A DNA stretch of 46,542 nt from Parachlamydiaceae bacterium (GCA_025451995.1 JANWJE010000127.1:1-46542); one strand, 5' to 3'. Shown: positions 1 through 8,215, numbered from the stretch's first letter. The notes: a model not told the origin generated them from the letters alone. Program-made: numbers and translations.

Positions 1-2
1 AT

Positions 3-140
3 GCCTCTTGCGATCTCTCAACCGCGGGAGCTTTCAAGCTAGCCCAAAATTCCAATATTCAACTGGAAGCAGTATATACTCGTTCAATCACGAAACACTT
101 AAGGTCTACCAAGTACAAGATTAAGATTAAGATTTGCTGA
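3..140 (+). CDS. possible C-terminal end of an upstream gene (partial)
   Basis: Frame 3 is open from the left edge to a TGA at 138-140, giving about 45 residues that begin ASCDLSTAGAFKLAQ and end in a lysine-rich tail (KIKIKIC). The stretch DLSTAGAFKL faintly recalls the DLSxAAAxKLG segment of RlpA-type double-psi barrels, but this is too short to name. It could be the tail of a real gene cut by the window edge or an open frame by chance. Confidence 0.25.
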   Translation, partial: ASCDLSTAGAFKLAQNSNIQLEAVYTRSITKHLRSTKYKIKIKIC

Positions 141-165
141 TTTTTTTGGAAGGAAATGGAGGAAC

Positions 166-243
166 ATGGTATCCATCATGTTAAAACCTCGGATCCATAA
201 ATGTTACCCACCCTCATCATTCAACTCAATCATTCCCTCTTAG
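166..243 (+). CDS. possible short leader ORF overlapping the cheW start
   Basis: A 25-codon frame begins at an ATG at 166 that has the best ribosome-binding site nearby (GGAGG at 158-162) and ends at TAG 241-243, inside the CheW-like gene in another frame. The CheW-like start at 201 has an in-frame TAA immediately before it and no clear Shine-Dalgarno of its own. The leader may therefore couple translation into the operon, or the GGAGG may be coincidental. No similarity is recognised in the 25-residue product. Confidence 0.2.
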   Translation: MVSIMLKPRIHKCYPPSSFNSIIPS

Positions 244-1175
244 GAATAAATGTTGAAGATATCCTAGAAATTATTCCCCTGCCAAAATTGCAAAAAACAC
301 CTTCGCCGTCCGAAATAGTGGCGGGGTACTTAAATTATAGAAGTGATTTAATCCCAATCATCGACCTAAGAAGCGCATTGGGCTATTCTCACAAAAAACA
401 CGAAATAGATGATCTCATCGCCATATTAAAAAATGAGCAATTTTTTTTTGGATTGATTCTGCAAGATATGATTGGGATAGAAAATCTTCAAGAAGTTGTG
501 ACACCTCCCAATCAACCAATCACACGTTCAACATCTTTCTTAAAAACTTTAATGTTTAAGGGAGATGTGGTTTTTATCTTAAATCCCCTTTCTCTTTTTA
601 ACCTAGAAACGGCAGTTCAAGATGATCAGGTGATACAAGAGGATGATAGGATGTTAGAATATTCACAATCAGAAGAAAAAATTTTTTCCGAAAGGGCCCA
701 ATTGCTTTCCCAGCCATCGCCAAATGTTATTTCTAATCATAAAACTCCGCTCCTCCTCTCTAGCATGGGTAACAATTATTACGGAATAAACCCTGAAAAT
801 CTCATTGAACTCATCCCTTTTAAAGAATTTACCCCCATTCCATCTTCTCCTGCTCATTTGCTTGGATGCTTGAGCTTTAAAGGGACAACTCTCCCATTGA
901 TCGATCTTTCTCAGATCATACGAAATGAAAGAGGTAAGATTGCGAAAGACTCCTATATACTGATTTATACCTTTGCTAAGTTCAAGATTGCACTCCTGAT
1001 AGAAGCAATCCTAGATCTGATCTATATCGATGTTCCGAAATCCTTCCCTTTGCCACAAGAAAGTTCGTTAAACCCTTTTTGTGAAAAAGTGATCTATTTT
1101 GATACGCATACAATTGCAATATTAGATATAAAAAAAACATTGGCAAGTATTCAAATGGAAAAGAGCTATGAATGA
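201..1175 (+). CDS. cheW: tandem CheW-domain chemosensory adaptor
   Basis: Predicted cytoplasmic scaffold that couples a chemoreceptor to the CheA kinase. Two CheW-like (SH3-like) domains are visible, about residues 1-130 and 180-320. Each opens with a strand of the type LIIQLNHSLLGI or LLLSSMGNNYYGI, followed by I(L/I)EIIPLPK or LIELIPFKE, and later a G(Y/C)L...IPIIDL or LPLIDL motif typical of CheW. The linker of roughly 50 residues between the domains (NLETAVQDDQ and following) is a palindromic repeat relative, listed separately. An in-frame stop lies just before ATG 201, so the start cannot be further upstream. It is the first gene of a four-gene operon and overlaps the receptor gene by 8 bases (ATGAATGA). 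A two-domain CheW is unusual, since most are single-domain of 150-170 residues. The assignment is firm; the gene symbol is by family. Confidence 0.8.
   Translation: MLPTLIIQLNHSLLGINVEDILEIIPLPKLQKTPSPSEIVAGYLNYRSDLIPIIDLRSALGYSHKKHEIDDLIAILKNEQFFFGLILQDMIGIENLQEVVTPPNQPITRSTSFLKTLMFKGDVVFILNPLSLFNLETAVQDDQVIQEDDRMLEYSQSEEKIFSERAQLLSQPSPNVISNHKTPLLLSSMGNNYYGINPENLIELIPFKEFTPIPSSPAHLLGCLSFKGTTLPLIDLSQIIRNERGKIAKDSYILIYTFAKFKIALLIEAILDLIYIDVPKSFPLPQESSLNPFCEKVIYFDTHTIAILDIKKTLASIQMEKSYE
598..742 (+). repeat. diverged in-frame palindromic element in the CheW linker
   Basis: From TTTAACCTAGAAACGGCAG at 598 onward the sequence aligns for about 75 bases with the right arm (reverse strand) of the palindrome inside tilS at 11474-11645. 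Both are read in the same frame, giving NLETAVQDDQVIQ here and NLETAVQGDKVMQ in TilS, and they differ by a two-codon insertion. The far arm (about 700-742, TTGC...TCGCC...TTTCTA) is only weakly recognisable. It falls exactly in the linker between the two CheW domains. Confidence 0.6.
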
Positions 1176-2634
1176 ATTAAAAATAAGAACCAAACTTCTC
1201 CTTTTATTTTTAGCGATGCTCTCAGGGTTTATGTGCGTTTTAGTTTTCAACTATTCTAAAATTATCGATTTAAGGATCGATGGGCCCTATTATAAAAAAA
1301 TTATCGAAGGGAAGAATCTCTTAACCTATATAACACCCTCGCCTTTAAATTTAACTCCAGCCTATCTATTGGCATTCCAAGAAGTGAATGAAGATAACCC
1401 TAAAATTTTGAATGAGCTCATCCAAAAAAATATCGAATTCAATAAGGCATTTGAAAAGAGAGCTAAGATATGGAGCAAAACGCTCCCTAAAGATTTAGAA
1501 AAAAATTTATCCGAGAGCATTCTCTTAAGCAAGGAATTCATAGCGATATGGACAAATGAATTTTTACCAAGCATTCAAAAAAAAGACCGTGAGCATGCAC
1601 AGAATTTATTGAATAACAAATTGAAAGAGATCTATCTCAAAGAACAACAGGCGTCTGAAAAAGCCATAGAAATCTTACAACACAACAATCAAGATATCGA
1701 GGATCTCGTTTTACATAAATTTAATACAGGGAGAATTTGGGCTCTATTAACTTGGGTTTTAACATTCATTTTTATCGCATTGATCGCTTATTTTACTAGT
1801 CGTTCAATCACTCAACGCCTGATGAAAGCCTTAAAGCAAATGAGTTCTGTTTCAGAAGAGATTAATTTCAGAATGGATCAACAAGCCAAATCCATATTAC
1901 AGCAATCGAGTTCTGCCAACGCCACAACCGCTGCGATGGATGAATTGAATCAATCTTTTTACCATATCAAATCGCTCGCTCAAGAATCTAGCCACCGTGC
2001 AAAAAATGCACTCAATGTATCTGCTGAAGGAAATAATCTCATTAAGGAATTAGTAGATGGAATGATGGAGCATAAAGAAAAAGTGACAGAAATTCTCAAT
2101 CATATTTTGCATTTTAGCGAAATCATTAATCGCATCCATACCGTTGCATCTAGCATCAATAATTTAACTAACCAAACAAATATTTTAGCACTTAATGCTG
2201 CTGTCCAGGCTGCCCATGTGAAGCAAAGCAGTGAAGGCTTTTCAGTCATTGCATATGAGATTAGAAAATTAGCAGATGAAAGTAAAAAATTTGTCGCTCA
2301 TATCGACACGTTAGCCGGGAATATTAAACAAGCAACTGAATCAACCATTGAAATTGCCAAAGAAGGGAGCCATACGGTCCAAGAATCGATCAAACTGGCT
2401 CTTCAATCATCCAAATCCTTTGATGCAATCATTGCAATCACAAATAATTCTTTCGAAGGCACCGAGCAAGTATCCAGCAATATCGGGCAACAAACACTAG
2501 CTGTCCAGCGGGTAAAAGAAGCGATGGAAATTTTAAATGATTCCATTCAAAAAAACCTTCAAGATATGAAACAAGTCAAGTCTGAGCTAGAAAAATTAAA
2601 TTATTTATCTGAAGATTTAAAATCAATTGTATGA
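1168..2634 (+). CDS. methyl-accepting chemotaxis-like receptor
   Basis: Predicted inner-membrane receptor feeding CheW/CheA. A first membrane helix lies at about residues 8-28, followed by a helical extracytoplasmic sensor region of about 160 residues (four-helix-bundle type by its composition). A second helix lies at about 190-210, and a cytoplasmic coiled-coil signalling domain runs to residue 488. The hairpin tip is clear, NLTNQTNILALNAAVQAAH followed by GFSVIAYEIRKLADES, which matches the receptor tip that binds CheA and CheW. No canonical HAMP is obvious after TM2. The gene overlaps cheW by 8 bases and cheA by 4 bases (ATGA). No CheR or CheB gene is in the operon, so adaptation by methylation is not supported here. 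The ligand is unknown. Confidence 0.85.
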   Translation: MNELKIRTKLLLLFLAMLSGFMCVLVFNYSKIIDLRIDGPYYKKIIEGKNLLTYITPSPLNLTPAYLLAFQEVNEDNPKILNELIQKNIEFNKAFEKRAKIWSKTLPKDLEKNLSESILLSKEFIAIWTNEFLPSIQKKDREHAQNLLNNKLKEIYLKEQQASEKAIEILQHNNQDIEDLVLHKFNTGRIWALLTWVLTFIFIALIAYFTSRSITQRLMKALKQMSSVSEEINFRMDQQAKSILQQSSSANATTAAMDELNQSFYHIKSLAQESSHRAKNALNVSAEGNNLIKELVDGMMEHKEKVTEILNHILHFSEIINRIHTVASSINNLTNQTNILALNAAVQAAHVKQSSEGFSVIAYEIRKLADESKKFVAHIDTLAGNIKQATESTIEIAKEGSHTVQESIKLALQSSKSFDAIIAITNNSFEGTEQVSSNIGQQTLAVQRVKEAMEILNDSIQKNLQDMKQVKSELEKLNYLSEDLKSIV

Positions 2635-4430
2635 TCGAAGATGAAGAAATTAGGATCCTTTTTCAAGCCGAAAGTGAAGAGCGATTAAAAAGCTTAAAAG
2701 AGCAATTAATTAAACTAGAACGCGATAACACGAGCGGGCCATCTATAGAAACTGCATTTCGGGATATACATACCATTAAGGGATCTGCTCGAATGTTAGA
2801 TATCAAACCCATTGAATTACTCGCACATCAACTTGAAACTTTTTTAGATGTTGCGAGAAAAAAAGAATTGCAACTTACCAAACAACATATTCAACTTTTA
2901 TTTAAAGCGACTGAATACATTCAATCTTTCGTGAACGAAGCAATTACCGGGGAGAAATCAAATTTAAATATTAAAAACATTTTAAATGAGTTAAATGAAA
3001 AAGAAAAGCAAACAAACACCGATCAATCGAGCAAACCTATTACCCCTCATCCATTTCCTGAAAATGCAAGTGAACCTTCTTTGAAACAAACGAGCACACC
3101 CTTAACGAGTATCCGAGTAAGCATCCCTCAAATTAGCGCTTTGATGAACCAAGCTGCAGATTTAGCTGTAGCAAAAAATCGAATGGTGCGCCTTTTTGAA
3201 AAAATGGATGAGTTGTATCAATCATGGGAAAAAATCTATGAATCTTCACAATATGATTCTTTTTTTCATCGTAGAATAAAAAAACAAAATGAAGGAGAGG
3301 GATTATCCCAAGCAGGAATATTGAATGCTTTTAAGGAAATAGGAGAAAATTTAGGAAGCTTAAGAAATGAAAGTTACGATGACATTAACAATATTGAAAT
3401 CATAACAACTCATTTTACTGAATCCATTCAGTTATTAAATTTAATTCCACTTTCTAAATTATTTGACTATTTTCCGGGATCAATTCAAGAAATGGCATTG
3501 ACTTTAGGGAAGGAAATTGATTTAGAAATTAGCGGTGGGGACATCGCTGTTGATAAAAAAATTATCGAAGAGATGAAGGATCCTTTGATGCATCTCCTTC
3601 GCAATTCTCTTTCCCATGGAATTGAAAACCCGGAGAATAGAGAAAAAAAGGGAAAACCCAGAAGAGGAAACATTCACATTACAGCCAAGCAAACCTTAAA
3701 CAATATTCTCATCGAAGTTTCCGATGATGGACAAGGATTAGATGTAGATAAAATTAAACACATCGCTCTTGAAAAAAAACTCATAAAGACAAGTGAGATT
3801 GAAAATAGGAGCCTGGCTCAAATCAATGAACTCATTTTTTTACCAGGGTTTTCTACCGCAACAGAGATTTCAAACGTATCGGGCCGGGGCGTTGGTCTTG
3901 ACGTTGTAAAAGAACAAGTTGGGCTGTTGAAGGGAAATTTAACAGTAAACTCAATCCCTAACCAAGGGTGCAGCTTTTTCATTGAACTCCCCTTTTTTCA
4001 TATTACAACTGAGGTGATTTTAGTAAAGAGTAGACAAAAATTTTATGCATTCCCTATCAATATAATAGAAACATGCATAGACGTGTCATTAAAGGAAAAA
4101 AAATTAGAAAACAATGAAGTTTTCATTTTAAATCAAATTCCAATTCCTCTTTATAAATTAAGCAATTTTGTTCCAAATGATTTGATAGAAGTCATAGGGG
4201 CCGAAAGGAAAGATGACTCTAAAAACGATGAATATTGTATTGTTTTCTCAAACAACGGTCAAAAGATTGCCATTTTGGTGGATCAACTTGTGGAAGAGCA
4301 AAAAATTGTTGTTGTCCCTCCAAACCCCTTTTTTCATGAGATCAAATGTGTTTTGGGATCGTGCATTTTAAAAACAGGTGAAGCATGTATCATTTTAGAT
4401 CCTTTCAAACTGAGTGACCTCTATGAATAA
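2631..4430 (+). CDS. cheA: chemotaxis-type histidine kinase CheA
   Basis: Predicted cytoplasmic kinase that autophosphorylates on its HPt domain and passes phosphate to the downstream response regulator. The HPt domain (about 1-110) has the phospho-accepting His47 in DIHTIKGSARML. A helical dimerisation region spans about 165-290. The ATPase domain (about 300-455) has the N box HLLRNSLSHGIENPENR, the G1 box VSDDGQGLDVDKI, FLPGFSTAT and SGRGVGLDVVK. The C-terminal CheW-like regulatory domain covers about 460-599. There is no recognisable P2 (CheY-docking) domain between HPt and the dimerisation helices, only a low-complexity linker. At 599 residues it is slightly shorter than E. coli CheA. It starts at an ATGA overlap with the receptor gene and overlaps the regulator-cyclase gene by 8 bases. 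Confidence 0.93.
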   Translation: MIEDEEIRILFQAESEERLKSLKEQLIKLERDNTSGPSIETAFRDIHTIKGSARMLDIKPIELLAHQLETFLDVARKKELQLTKQHIQLLFKATEYIQSFVNEAITGEKSNLNIKNILNELNEKEKQTNTDQSSKPITPHPFPENASEPSLKQTSTPLTSIRVSIPQISALMNQAADLAVAKNRMVRLFEKMDELYQSWEKIYESSQYDSFFHRRIKKQNEGEGLSQAGILNAFKEIGENLGSLRNESYDDINNIEIITTHFTESIQLLNLIPLSKLFDYFPGSIQEMALTLGKEIDLEISGGDIAVDKKIIEEMKDPLMHLLRNSLSHGIENPENREKKGKPRRGNIHITAKQTLNNILIEVSDDGQGLDVDKIKHIALEKKLIKTSEIENRSLAQINELIFLPGFSTATEISNVSGRGVGLDVVKEQVGLLKGNLTVNSIPNQGCSFFIELPFFHITTEVILVKSRQKFYAFPINIIETCIDVSLKEKKLENNEVFILNQIPIPLYKLSNFVPNDLIEVIGAERKDDSKNDEYCIVFSNNGQKIAILVDQLVEEQKIVVVPPNPFFHEIKCVLGSCILKTGEACIILDPFKLSDLYE

Positions 4431-5640
4431 AACCATTCTCATTGTAGATGATAGTCCCTTACAAGCAATCATGCTCAGGAGGACATTAGCAAATGCCGGC
4501 TTTGATGTGATCACTGTAAAAAGTGGAAATGATGCTTTAGAAAAAATGAAACAGCAATCGATTGATTTAATCATTAGCGATGTCAGCATGCCCGATCTAG
4601 ATGGATATCAACTTTGTAAAATCATAAAAAACGACAAAAACACTTCTTCTATTCCTTTAATTTTATGTACCTCGCTTTCGGATCCTGAAAATTTAATCAA
4701 AGGAATTGAAGCTGGAGCAAATAATTATATTACAAAACCCTGGGATGATGAAAATTTACGTAAAATTGTGGATGAGTTATTGCAAAACCATAGCTTGTTT
4801 ATCAAACTGAGTGTCAATTCGGAAGAGATTATTTTTAATGGAGTCAAATACAAGATCGCTACAAGCAAACAAGATATCTTAAATTTCTTGCTTTCGACGT
4901 ATCAAAACATTCATAAAAAAAATGCTGAGTTAATCAAGTTAAGGGAACAAATTGAAAAAACGAATACGCAATTACAGATTGCACAAAAGGAACAAGCGCA
5001 GATTTTACATAACATATTTCCCGATTCGGTGGCTCAAGAGCTCATTGCTTATGGAGCAGCTAGTCCTTTGCGTTATGAAGATGCCACTGTCATGTTTATA
5101 GACTTTGTTGGTTTTTCAAAAGCCACTTTGGATATGAATCCAAAACAATTAGTTGAAATCCTCAGTTTTCATTTTGAAAGATTTGACGAGATCATCGATC
5201 AACACAATTTAGAGAGAATAAAAACAATGGGCGATGGATATATGTGCGCAGGGGGTATCCCGAACCCAAACAATGATCATGCGATCAACTGCGCCATGGC
5301 TGCATTAGATATCCTTAAATTTATAGAAGATTCAGCTGATCATCTAAAAAGCAGCTACAACATTCATTTTGATGTTCGCATTGGCATCCATTCCGGTCCG
5401 GTCATAGCCGGTGTTGTAGGTAAAAAGCGGCTAGCCTTTGACATTTGGGGTGAAACCGTCAATTTAGCAAGCCGCATGGAATCCCATTCTCTGCCCAATA
5501 AAATTAATATTTCAAACCCCACCTATGAAAAAATTAAAAATTTTTTCAATGTGACACCACGGGGAACAGTAAAAGTCAAAAACAAAGAAGGAATTGAAGA
5601 AATCGATATCGAAATGTACTTCATTGACAGCTTAAAATAG
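4423..5640 (+). CDS. response regulator fused to class III adenylate cyclase
   Basis: Predicted output protein of the chemosensory pathway, converting ATP to cAMP when its receiver domain is phosphorylated. With the ATG at 4423 the protein has 405 residues. The receiver domain is about 1-120, with acidic D9/D10, phospho-acceptor D53 (ISDVSMPDLDG), T83 and K105 (ITKPW). A helical linker spans about 160-195. The class III cyclase domain is about 218-400, with metal-binding D227 (MFIDFVGFS) and D271 (GDGYM). Base-selecting K267 and D340 (KTMGDGY, FDIWGETVN) fit ATP rather than GTP, and N347/R351 are the transition-state residues. All catalytic positions are intact. A GTG at 4414 is in frame, but ATG 4423 gives the ATGAATAA overlap with cheA that matches the other junctions of the operon. 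Adenylate rather than guanylate specificity is inferred from K267/D340. Confidence 0.9.
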   Translation: MNKTILIVDDSPLQAIMLRRTLANAGFDVITVKSGNDALEKMKQQSIDLIISDVSMPDLDGYQLCKIIKNDKNTSSIPLILCTSLSDPENLIKGIEAGANNYITKPWDDENLRKIVDELLQNHSLFIKLSVNSEEIIFNGVKYKIATSKQDILNFLLSTYQNIHKKNAELIKLREQIEKTNTQLQIAQKEQAQILHNIFPDSVAQELIAYGAASPLRYEDATVMFIDFVGFSKATLDMNPKQLVEILSFHFERFDEIIDQHNLERIKTMGDGYMCAGGIPNPNNDHAINCAMAALDILKFIEDSADHLKSSYNIHFDVRIGIHSGPVIAGVVGKKRLAFDIWGETVNLASRMESHSLPNKINISNPTYEKIKNFFNVTPRGTVKVKNKEGIEEIDIEMYFIDSLK

Positions 5641-5884
5641 AAGAATGAGAGTTTGCAAGGGATGATTAATAATAACTTTTGTTGAATAAAACAACCCTTG
5701 AGTTGCAGTGCTTATACAAGTATTAAATCTTAAATTTTGCATCATTTGGATGTCTCAAATAAAACCTTACTATTTATGGAAATTAATTTTAACTTCTTTA
5801 TTATTTTATTTAAATGATAATTTATAGACTGTTAAATTTTTGTTTTTTAAGATAGGCAACACACTCATAGGTTAAAATTTACCC
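5641..5884. other. AT-rich intergenic gap after the che operon
   Basis: No gene is seen on either strand. CAAGGG (5656-5661) pairs with CCCTTG (5695-5700), and GTTG/CAAC pairs within it, but there is no T run, so this is only a weak candidate for a transcript end. The rest is very AT-rich and leads into the promoter of the next gene. Confidence 0.35.
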
Positions 5885-5937
5885 TTGATCTATTATGTTA
5901 TATCGTGTATACTTTGACTGTATACAACCGTTATAAC
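5885..5937 (+). promoter_or_regulatory. sigma-70 type promoter overlapped by a palindromic operator
   Basis: TTGATC at 5885-5890 and TATACT at 5908-5913 are separated by 17 bases, a good housekeeping promoter for the ATPase/toxin-antitoxin unit starting at 5946. An inverted repeat spans the -10 and start region: GTTATA (5897-5902) and GTATAC (5907-5912) are mirrored by GTATAC (5920-5925) and TATAAC (5932-5937). The palindrome sits where a repressor would block polymerase. The ribbon-helix-helix antitoxin encoded at 7310 is the natural candidate ligand (inference). Confidence 0.55.
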
Positions 5938-5945
5938 GAGATAAT

Positions 5946-7232
5946 ATGATCGAAATCCTATACAGATGGAATCGTTGGGGAGCAAACCGCCTTGACAGTG
6001 GCATTTTGCGAAGAACGACATCGCAAATCATTCCCTATTTAAACACTTCTGAGATGATTGTGCTCCTTGGACCTCGTCGATCCGGTAAAAGCACCATTTT
6101 GTATCAACTAATGGACGCATTAGAGAAGGAAGGAGTACCGCAAGATGCAATGCTACATATCAATTTTGAAGAACCAAAATTAATCCCTTCATTGAATATC
6201 AAAGGTTTAGATGATTTGTACGACAGTTATCGAGAACATATTTTTCCTCAAGGAAAAGCCTATTTATTTTTAGATGAAATACAAAATATTCCGGAATGGG
6301 AGCGTTGGTTACGCGCGAGAAGCCAAACAGAAGATATAAAAATATTTGTGACTGGTTCTTCAGCAAAATTGATGTCTCGGGAAATTGCTACATTATTGAC
6401 CGGTCGCCATCTTTCCTTCGAAATCACCCCCTTGGATTTCTCAGAATATCTACAATTTAGACAAATTCCATTACCAAGGAATCGTCTGCCTATAACAGCT
6501 TCTCCAATCATAAGACAAGCTCTTAATGATTATCAACAATGGGGAGGGTTTCCGGCTGTCACTCTTGCACCGACACCTCAACACAAGCAACATATTTTAG
6601 CAGAGTATTTTGATGATATTTTATATAAAGATATTGTAATGCGGCATAATATTAGGGATCCGGTTTTATTGCGAAACATCGCAGTGCATCTCCTCACTCA
6701 GACAGGAAAATTGATCTCTTTTCAACGCATAGCCGAAATATTTCAAATATCTGGAGATGCAGCGACGAGCTATTGCCGCTACCTTCAAGAATCATTTATG
6801 ATTGAATTTCTTCCATTCTTTAGTTTGAAAGCAGCCATAAGACAAAGGCATCCAAAAAAAGTACATGCCATGGATCTTGGTTTGCGCAATGTGGTAAGCC
6901 TAGCCCATTCACCTGATGATGGCCACTTGGCAGAATCTTTGGTTTATCATTGTCTAAGAAGGAAATTCGGTGACAATGTATTCTACTGGAGTGGTGATAC
7001 CGAGATCGATTTTGTTGTAAGGGAAGGAAATACGATTACCCAAATATGGCAAGTCGTTGCAAAACAATTAGATGATCCAGAAGTGCAAAAAAGAGAATTC
7101 AAAGCCATTGAAGAAGCAAAAAAAGAATTTCCTTCAGCCACACCGTTTATCACAACCAAAAAAATGCCCGAAACACTTTCTTCGCAACCTTGTAAAATCA
7201 TTCCACTCTGGAATTTGTTATTGGACAGTTGA
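5946..7232 (+). CDS. AAA-type ATPase with DUF4143 nuclease-like C-terminus
   Basis: Member of the AAA_14/DUF4143 ATPase family, whose cellular role is generally unclear. Walker A is GPRRSGKST at about residues 42-50, Walker B is LFLDEIQ (D110, E111), and sensor 1 is FVTGSSAKL, followed by the family hallmark LLTGR. A winged-helix-like segment lies near 265-290. The C-terminal DUF4143 region has MDLGLRN, AESLVYHCL, YWSGDTEIDFVV and a final strand QIWQVVAK, resembling a PD-(D/E)XK fold. The usual lysine or glutamate after the last strand is not clearly conserved, so nuclease activity is doubtful. At 428 residues it is typical for the family. It lies upstream of a toxin-antitoxin pair, possibly in the same transcript. 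A second family member, only distantly similar, is at 31793. Confidence 0.85.
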   Translation: MIEILYRWNRWGANRLDSGILRRTTSQIIPYLNTSEMIVLLGPRRSGKSTILYQLMDALEKEGVPQDAMLHINFEEPKLIPSLNIKGLDDLYDSYREHIFPQGKAYLFLDEIQNIPEWERWLRARSQTEDIKIFVTGSSAKLMSREIATLLTGRHLSFEITPLDFSEYLQFRQIPLPRNRLPITASPIIRQALNDYQQWGGFPAVTLAPTPQHKQHILAEYFDDILYKDIVMRHNIRDPVLLRNIAVHLLTQTGKLISFQRIAEIFQISGDAATSYCRYLQESFMIEFLPFFSLKAAIRQRHPKKVHAMDLGLRNVVSLAHSPDDGHLAESLVYHCLRRKFGDNVFYWSGDTEIDFVVREGNTITQIWQVVAKQLDDPEVQKREFKAIEEAKKEFPSATPFITTKKMPETLSSQPCKIIPLWNLLLDS

Positions 7233-7309
7233 AATCCTTGCACAACTTTCGCGATTTTCTTTTGATTCAAAAACTAAAATCTGTCATAATGGAAGAAAAT
7301 GGAGGAAAA

Positions 7310-7546
7310 ATGGCAACATTAAACATCAAAGGATTTCCCGAAGAGTTGTATTCTATTTTGGTGAAAGAAGCGGAAAATGATCGCCGCTCCTTAACAGGTG
7401 AAGTGATTTACCTACTGGAAAAAGCTCTTGCAGAATCAAAAAAAAAGCACATCTCTATTCTTCAATTAAAAGGTTTGGGGAAACATTTATGGACTGATAT
7501 TCATACAACGGAACATATCGCTAAGGAAAGAGATGCATGGGATTAA
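7310..7546 (+). CDS. ribbon-helix-helix antitoxin (FitA/Arc-like)
   Basis: A 78-residue protein whose N-terminus, ATLNIKGFPEELYSILVKEA followed by NDRRSLTGEVIYLLEKAL, is a short beta strand plus two helices typical of FitA-like ribbon-helix-helix antitoxins that bind operator DNA. The C-terminal tail, rich in His and acidic residues, would wrap the toxin. ATG 7310 is chosen because GGAGG lies at 7301-7305; the in-frame ATG at 7289 has no ribosome-binding site. The stop overlaps the PIN toxin start by 10 bases, which suggests coupled translation. It probably autoregulates through the palindrome at 5897-5937, although that is 1.4 kb upstream across the ATPase gene. Confidence 0.8.
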   Translation: MATLNIKGFPEELYSILVKEAENDRRSLTGEVIYLLEKALAESKKKHISILQLKGLGKHLWTDIHTTEHIAKERDAWD

Positions 7547-7989
7547 TTCATGACATTGGGAAAGGGCCCATTGGTATAGATACATGTATATTTATATACT
7601 TAATAGAAGAAAATATTAAATACAATCAAATATTAATTAAAATATTTGAAGCTATTGATAATGGACATTTATTGGGTGTAACTTCTAGCATCACCTTATT
7701 AGAGACATTGATTATACCTCTACGCAAACAAGATCAAATTTTAGCCAGTCAATATGAGCGATTTTTAACACAGAGCTATGGATTAAAATTACTAGATCTC
7801 AACTTAGAATTAATAAGAAATGCTGCCGCTTTAAGAGCTTCCTATGATATAAAAACACCCGATGCTTTGCAAATCGCTGCTGCAAAACAAGAAAACTGCA
7901 CTGTATTTCTAACAAATGATCGCCGTTTACCAAGTATCCCAGGTCTTAAAATTTTGCAGCTATCAGATTATTTGCCGACCAACTCATAA
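7537..7989 (+). CDS. PIN-domain toxin (VapC/FitB-like ribonuclease)
   Basis: Predicted metal-dependent endoribonuclease toxin neutralised by the preceding antitoxin. In its 150 residues the four acidic PIN positions are present: D15 (GIDTCIFIYLIE), E56 (ITLLETLI), D109 (KTPDALQIAAA) and D128 (FLTNDRRL). The arrangement of a small DNA-binding antitoxin overlapping a PIN gene by a few bases is classic for type II toxin-antitoxin modules. The cleaved RNA is unknown, but tRNA is common in the family. Confidence 0.88.
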   Translation: MGLIHDIGKGPIGIDTCIFIYLIEENIKYNQILIKIFEAIDNGHLLGVTSSITLLETLIIPLRKQDQILASQYERFLTQSYGLKLLDLNLELIRNAAALRASYDIKTPDALQIAAAKQENCTVFLTNDRRLPSIPGLKILQLSDYLPTNS

Positions 7990-8012
7990 ATTTACTGATT
8001 AACACGAGTTTT

Positions 8013-8112
8013 GGATAAAATTTTTAGCAGATTTCAAATTTCACCCCCGACTGAAACGTCCCACGTGCCGTTTTAGGAGGGGGTGAAATTTGAAAGGTGC
8101 AAAAATTTTGCC
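8013..8112. repeat. 100-bp near-perfect hairpin element
   Basis: The left arm (8013-8048) and right arm (8079-8112) pair over about 34 bases, including a perfect 17-bp core TTTCAAATTTCACCCCC / GGGGGTGAAATTTGAAA. Pairing continues inward through CTGAAACG/CGTTTTAG to a 10-base loop near 8061. It lies between the convergent PIN toxin gene and ftsH. It could act as a transcription barrier or be an insertion of a palindromic repeat. No second copy was found in the window. Confidence 0.75.
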
Positions 8113-8183
8113 AAAATCGACGTGAATCTCTATTTTTTCACAGCCTCGAAGGGCGAGAGGCCCTGGTTACGGCGCCTAAAAGT

Positions 8184-8206
8184 AGCCAGACCATCAAGGT
8201 CTGGCT
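8184..8206 (-). terminator. predicted ftsH terminator
   Basis: A perfect 9-bp stem, AGCCAGACC / GGTCTGGCT, with loop ATCAA starts 10 bases beyond the ftsH stop codon. On the minus strand it is followed by a short T-rich stretch (ACTTTTA), which fits an intrinsic terminator. Confidence 0.65.
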
Positions 8207-8215
8207 GAGGTGCGG

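Noticed and set aside
7072-7380. Plus-strand frame overlapping the end of the ATPase and the antitoxin
   Set aside because: Lysine-rich out-of-frame shadow of two well-supported genes.
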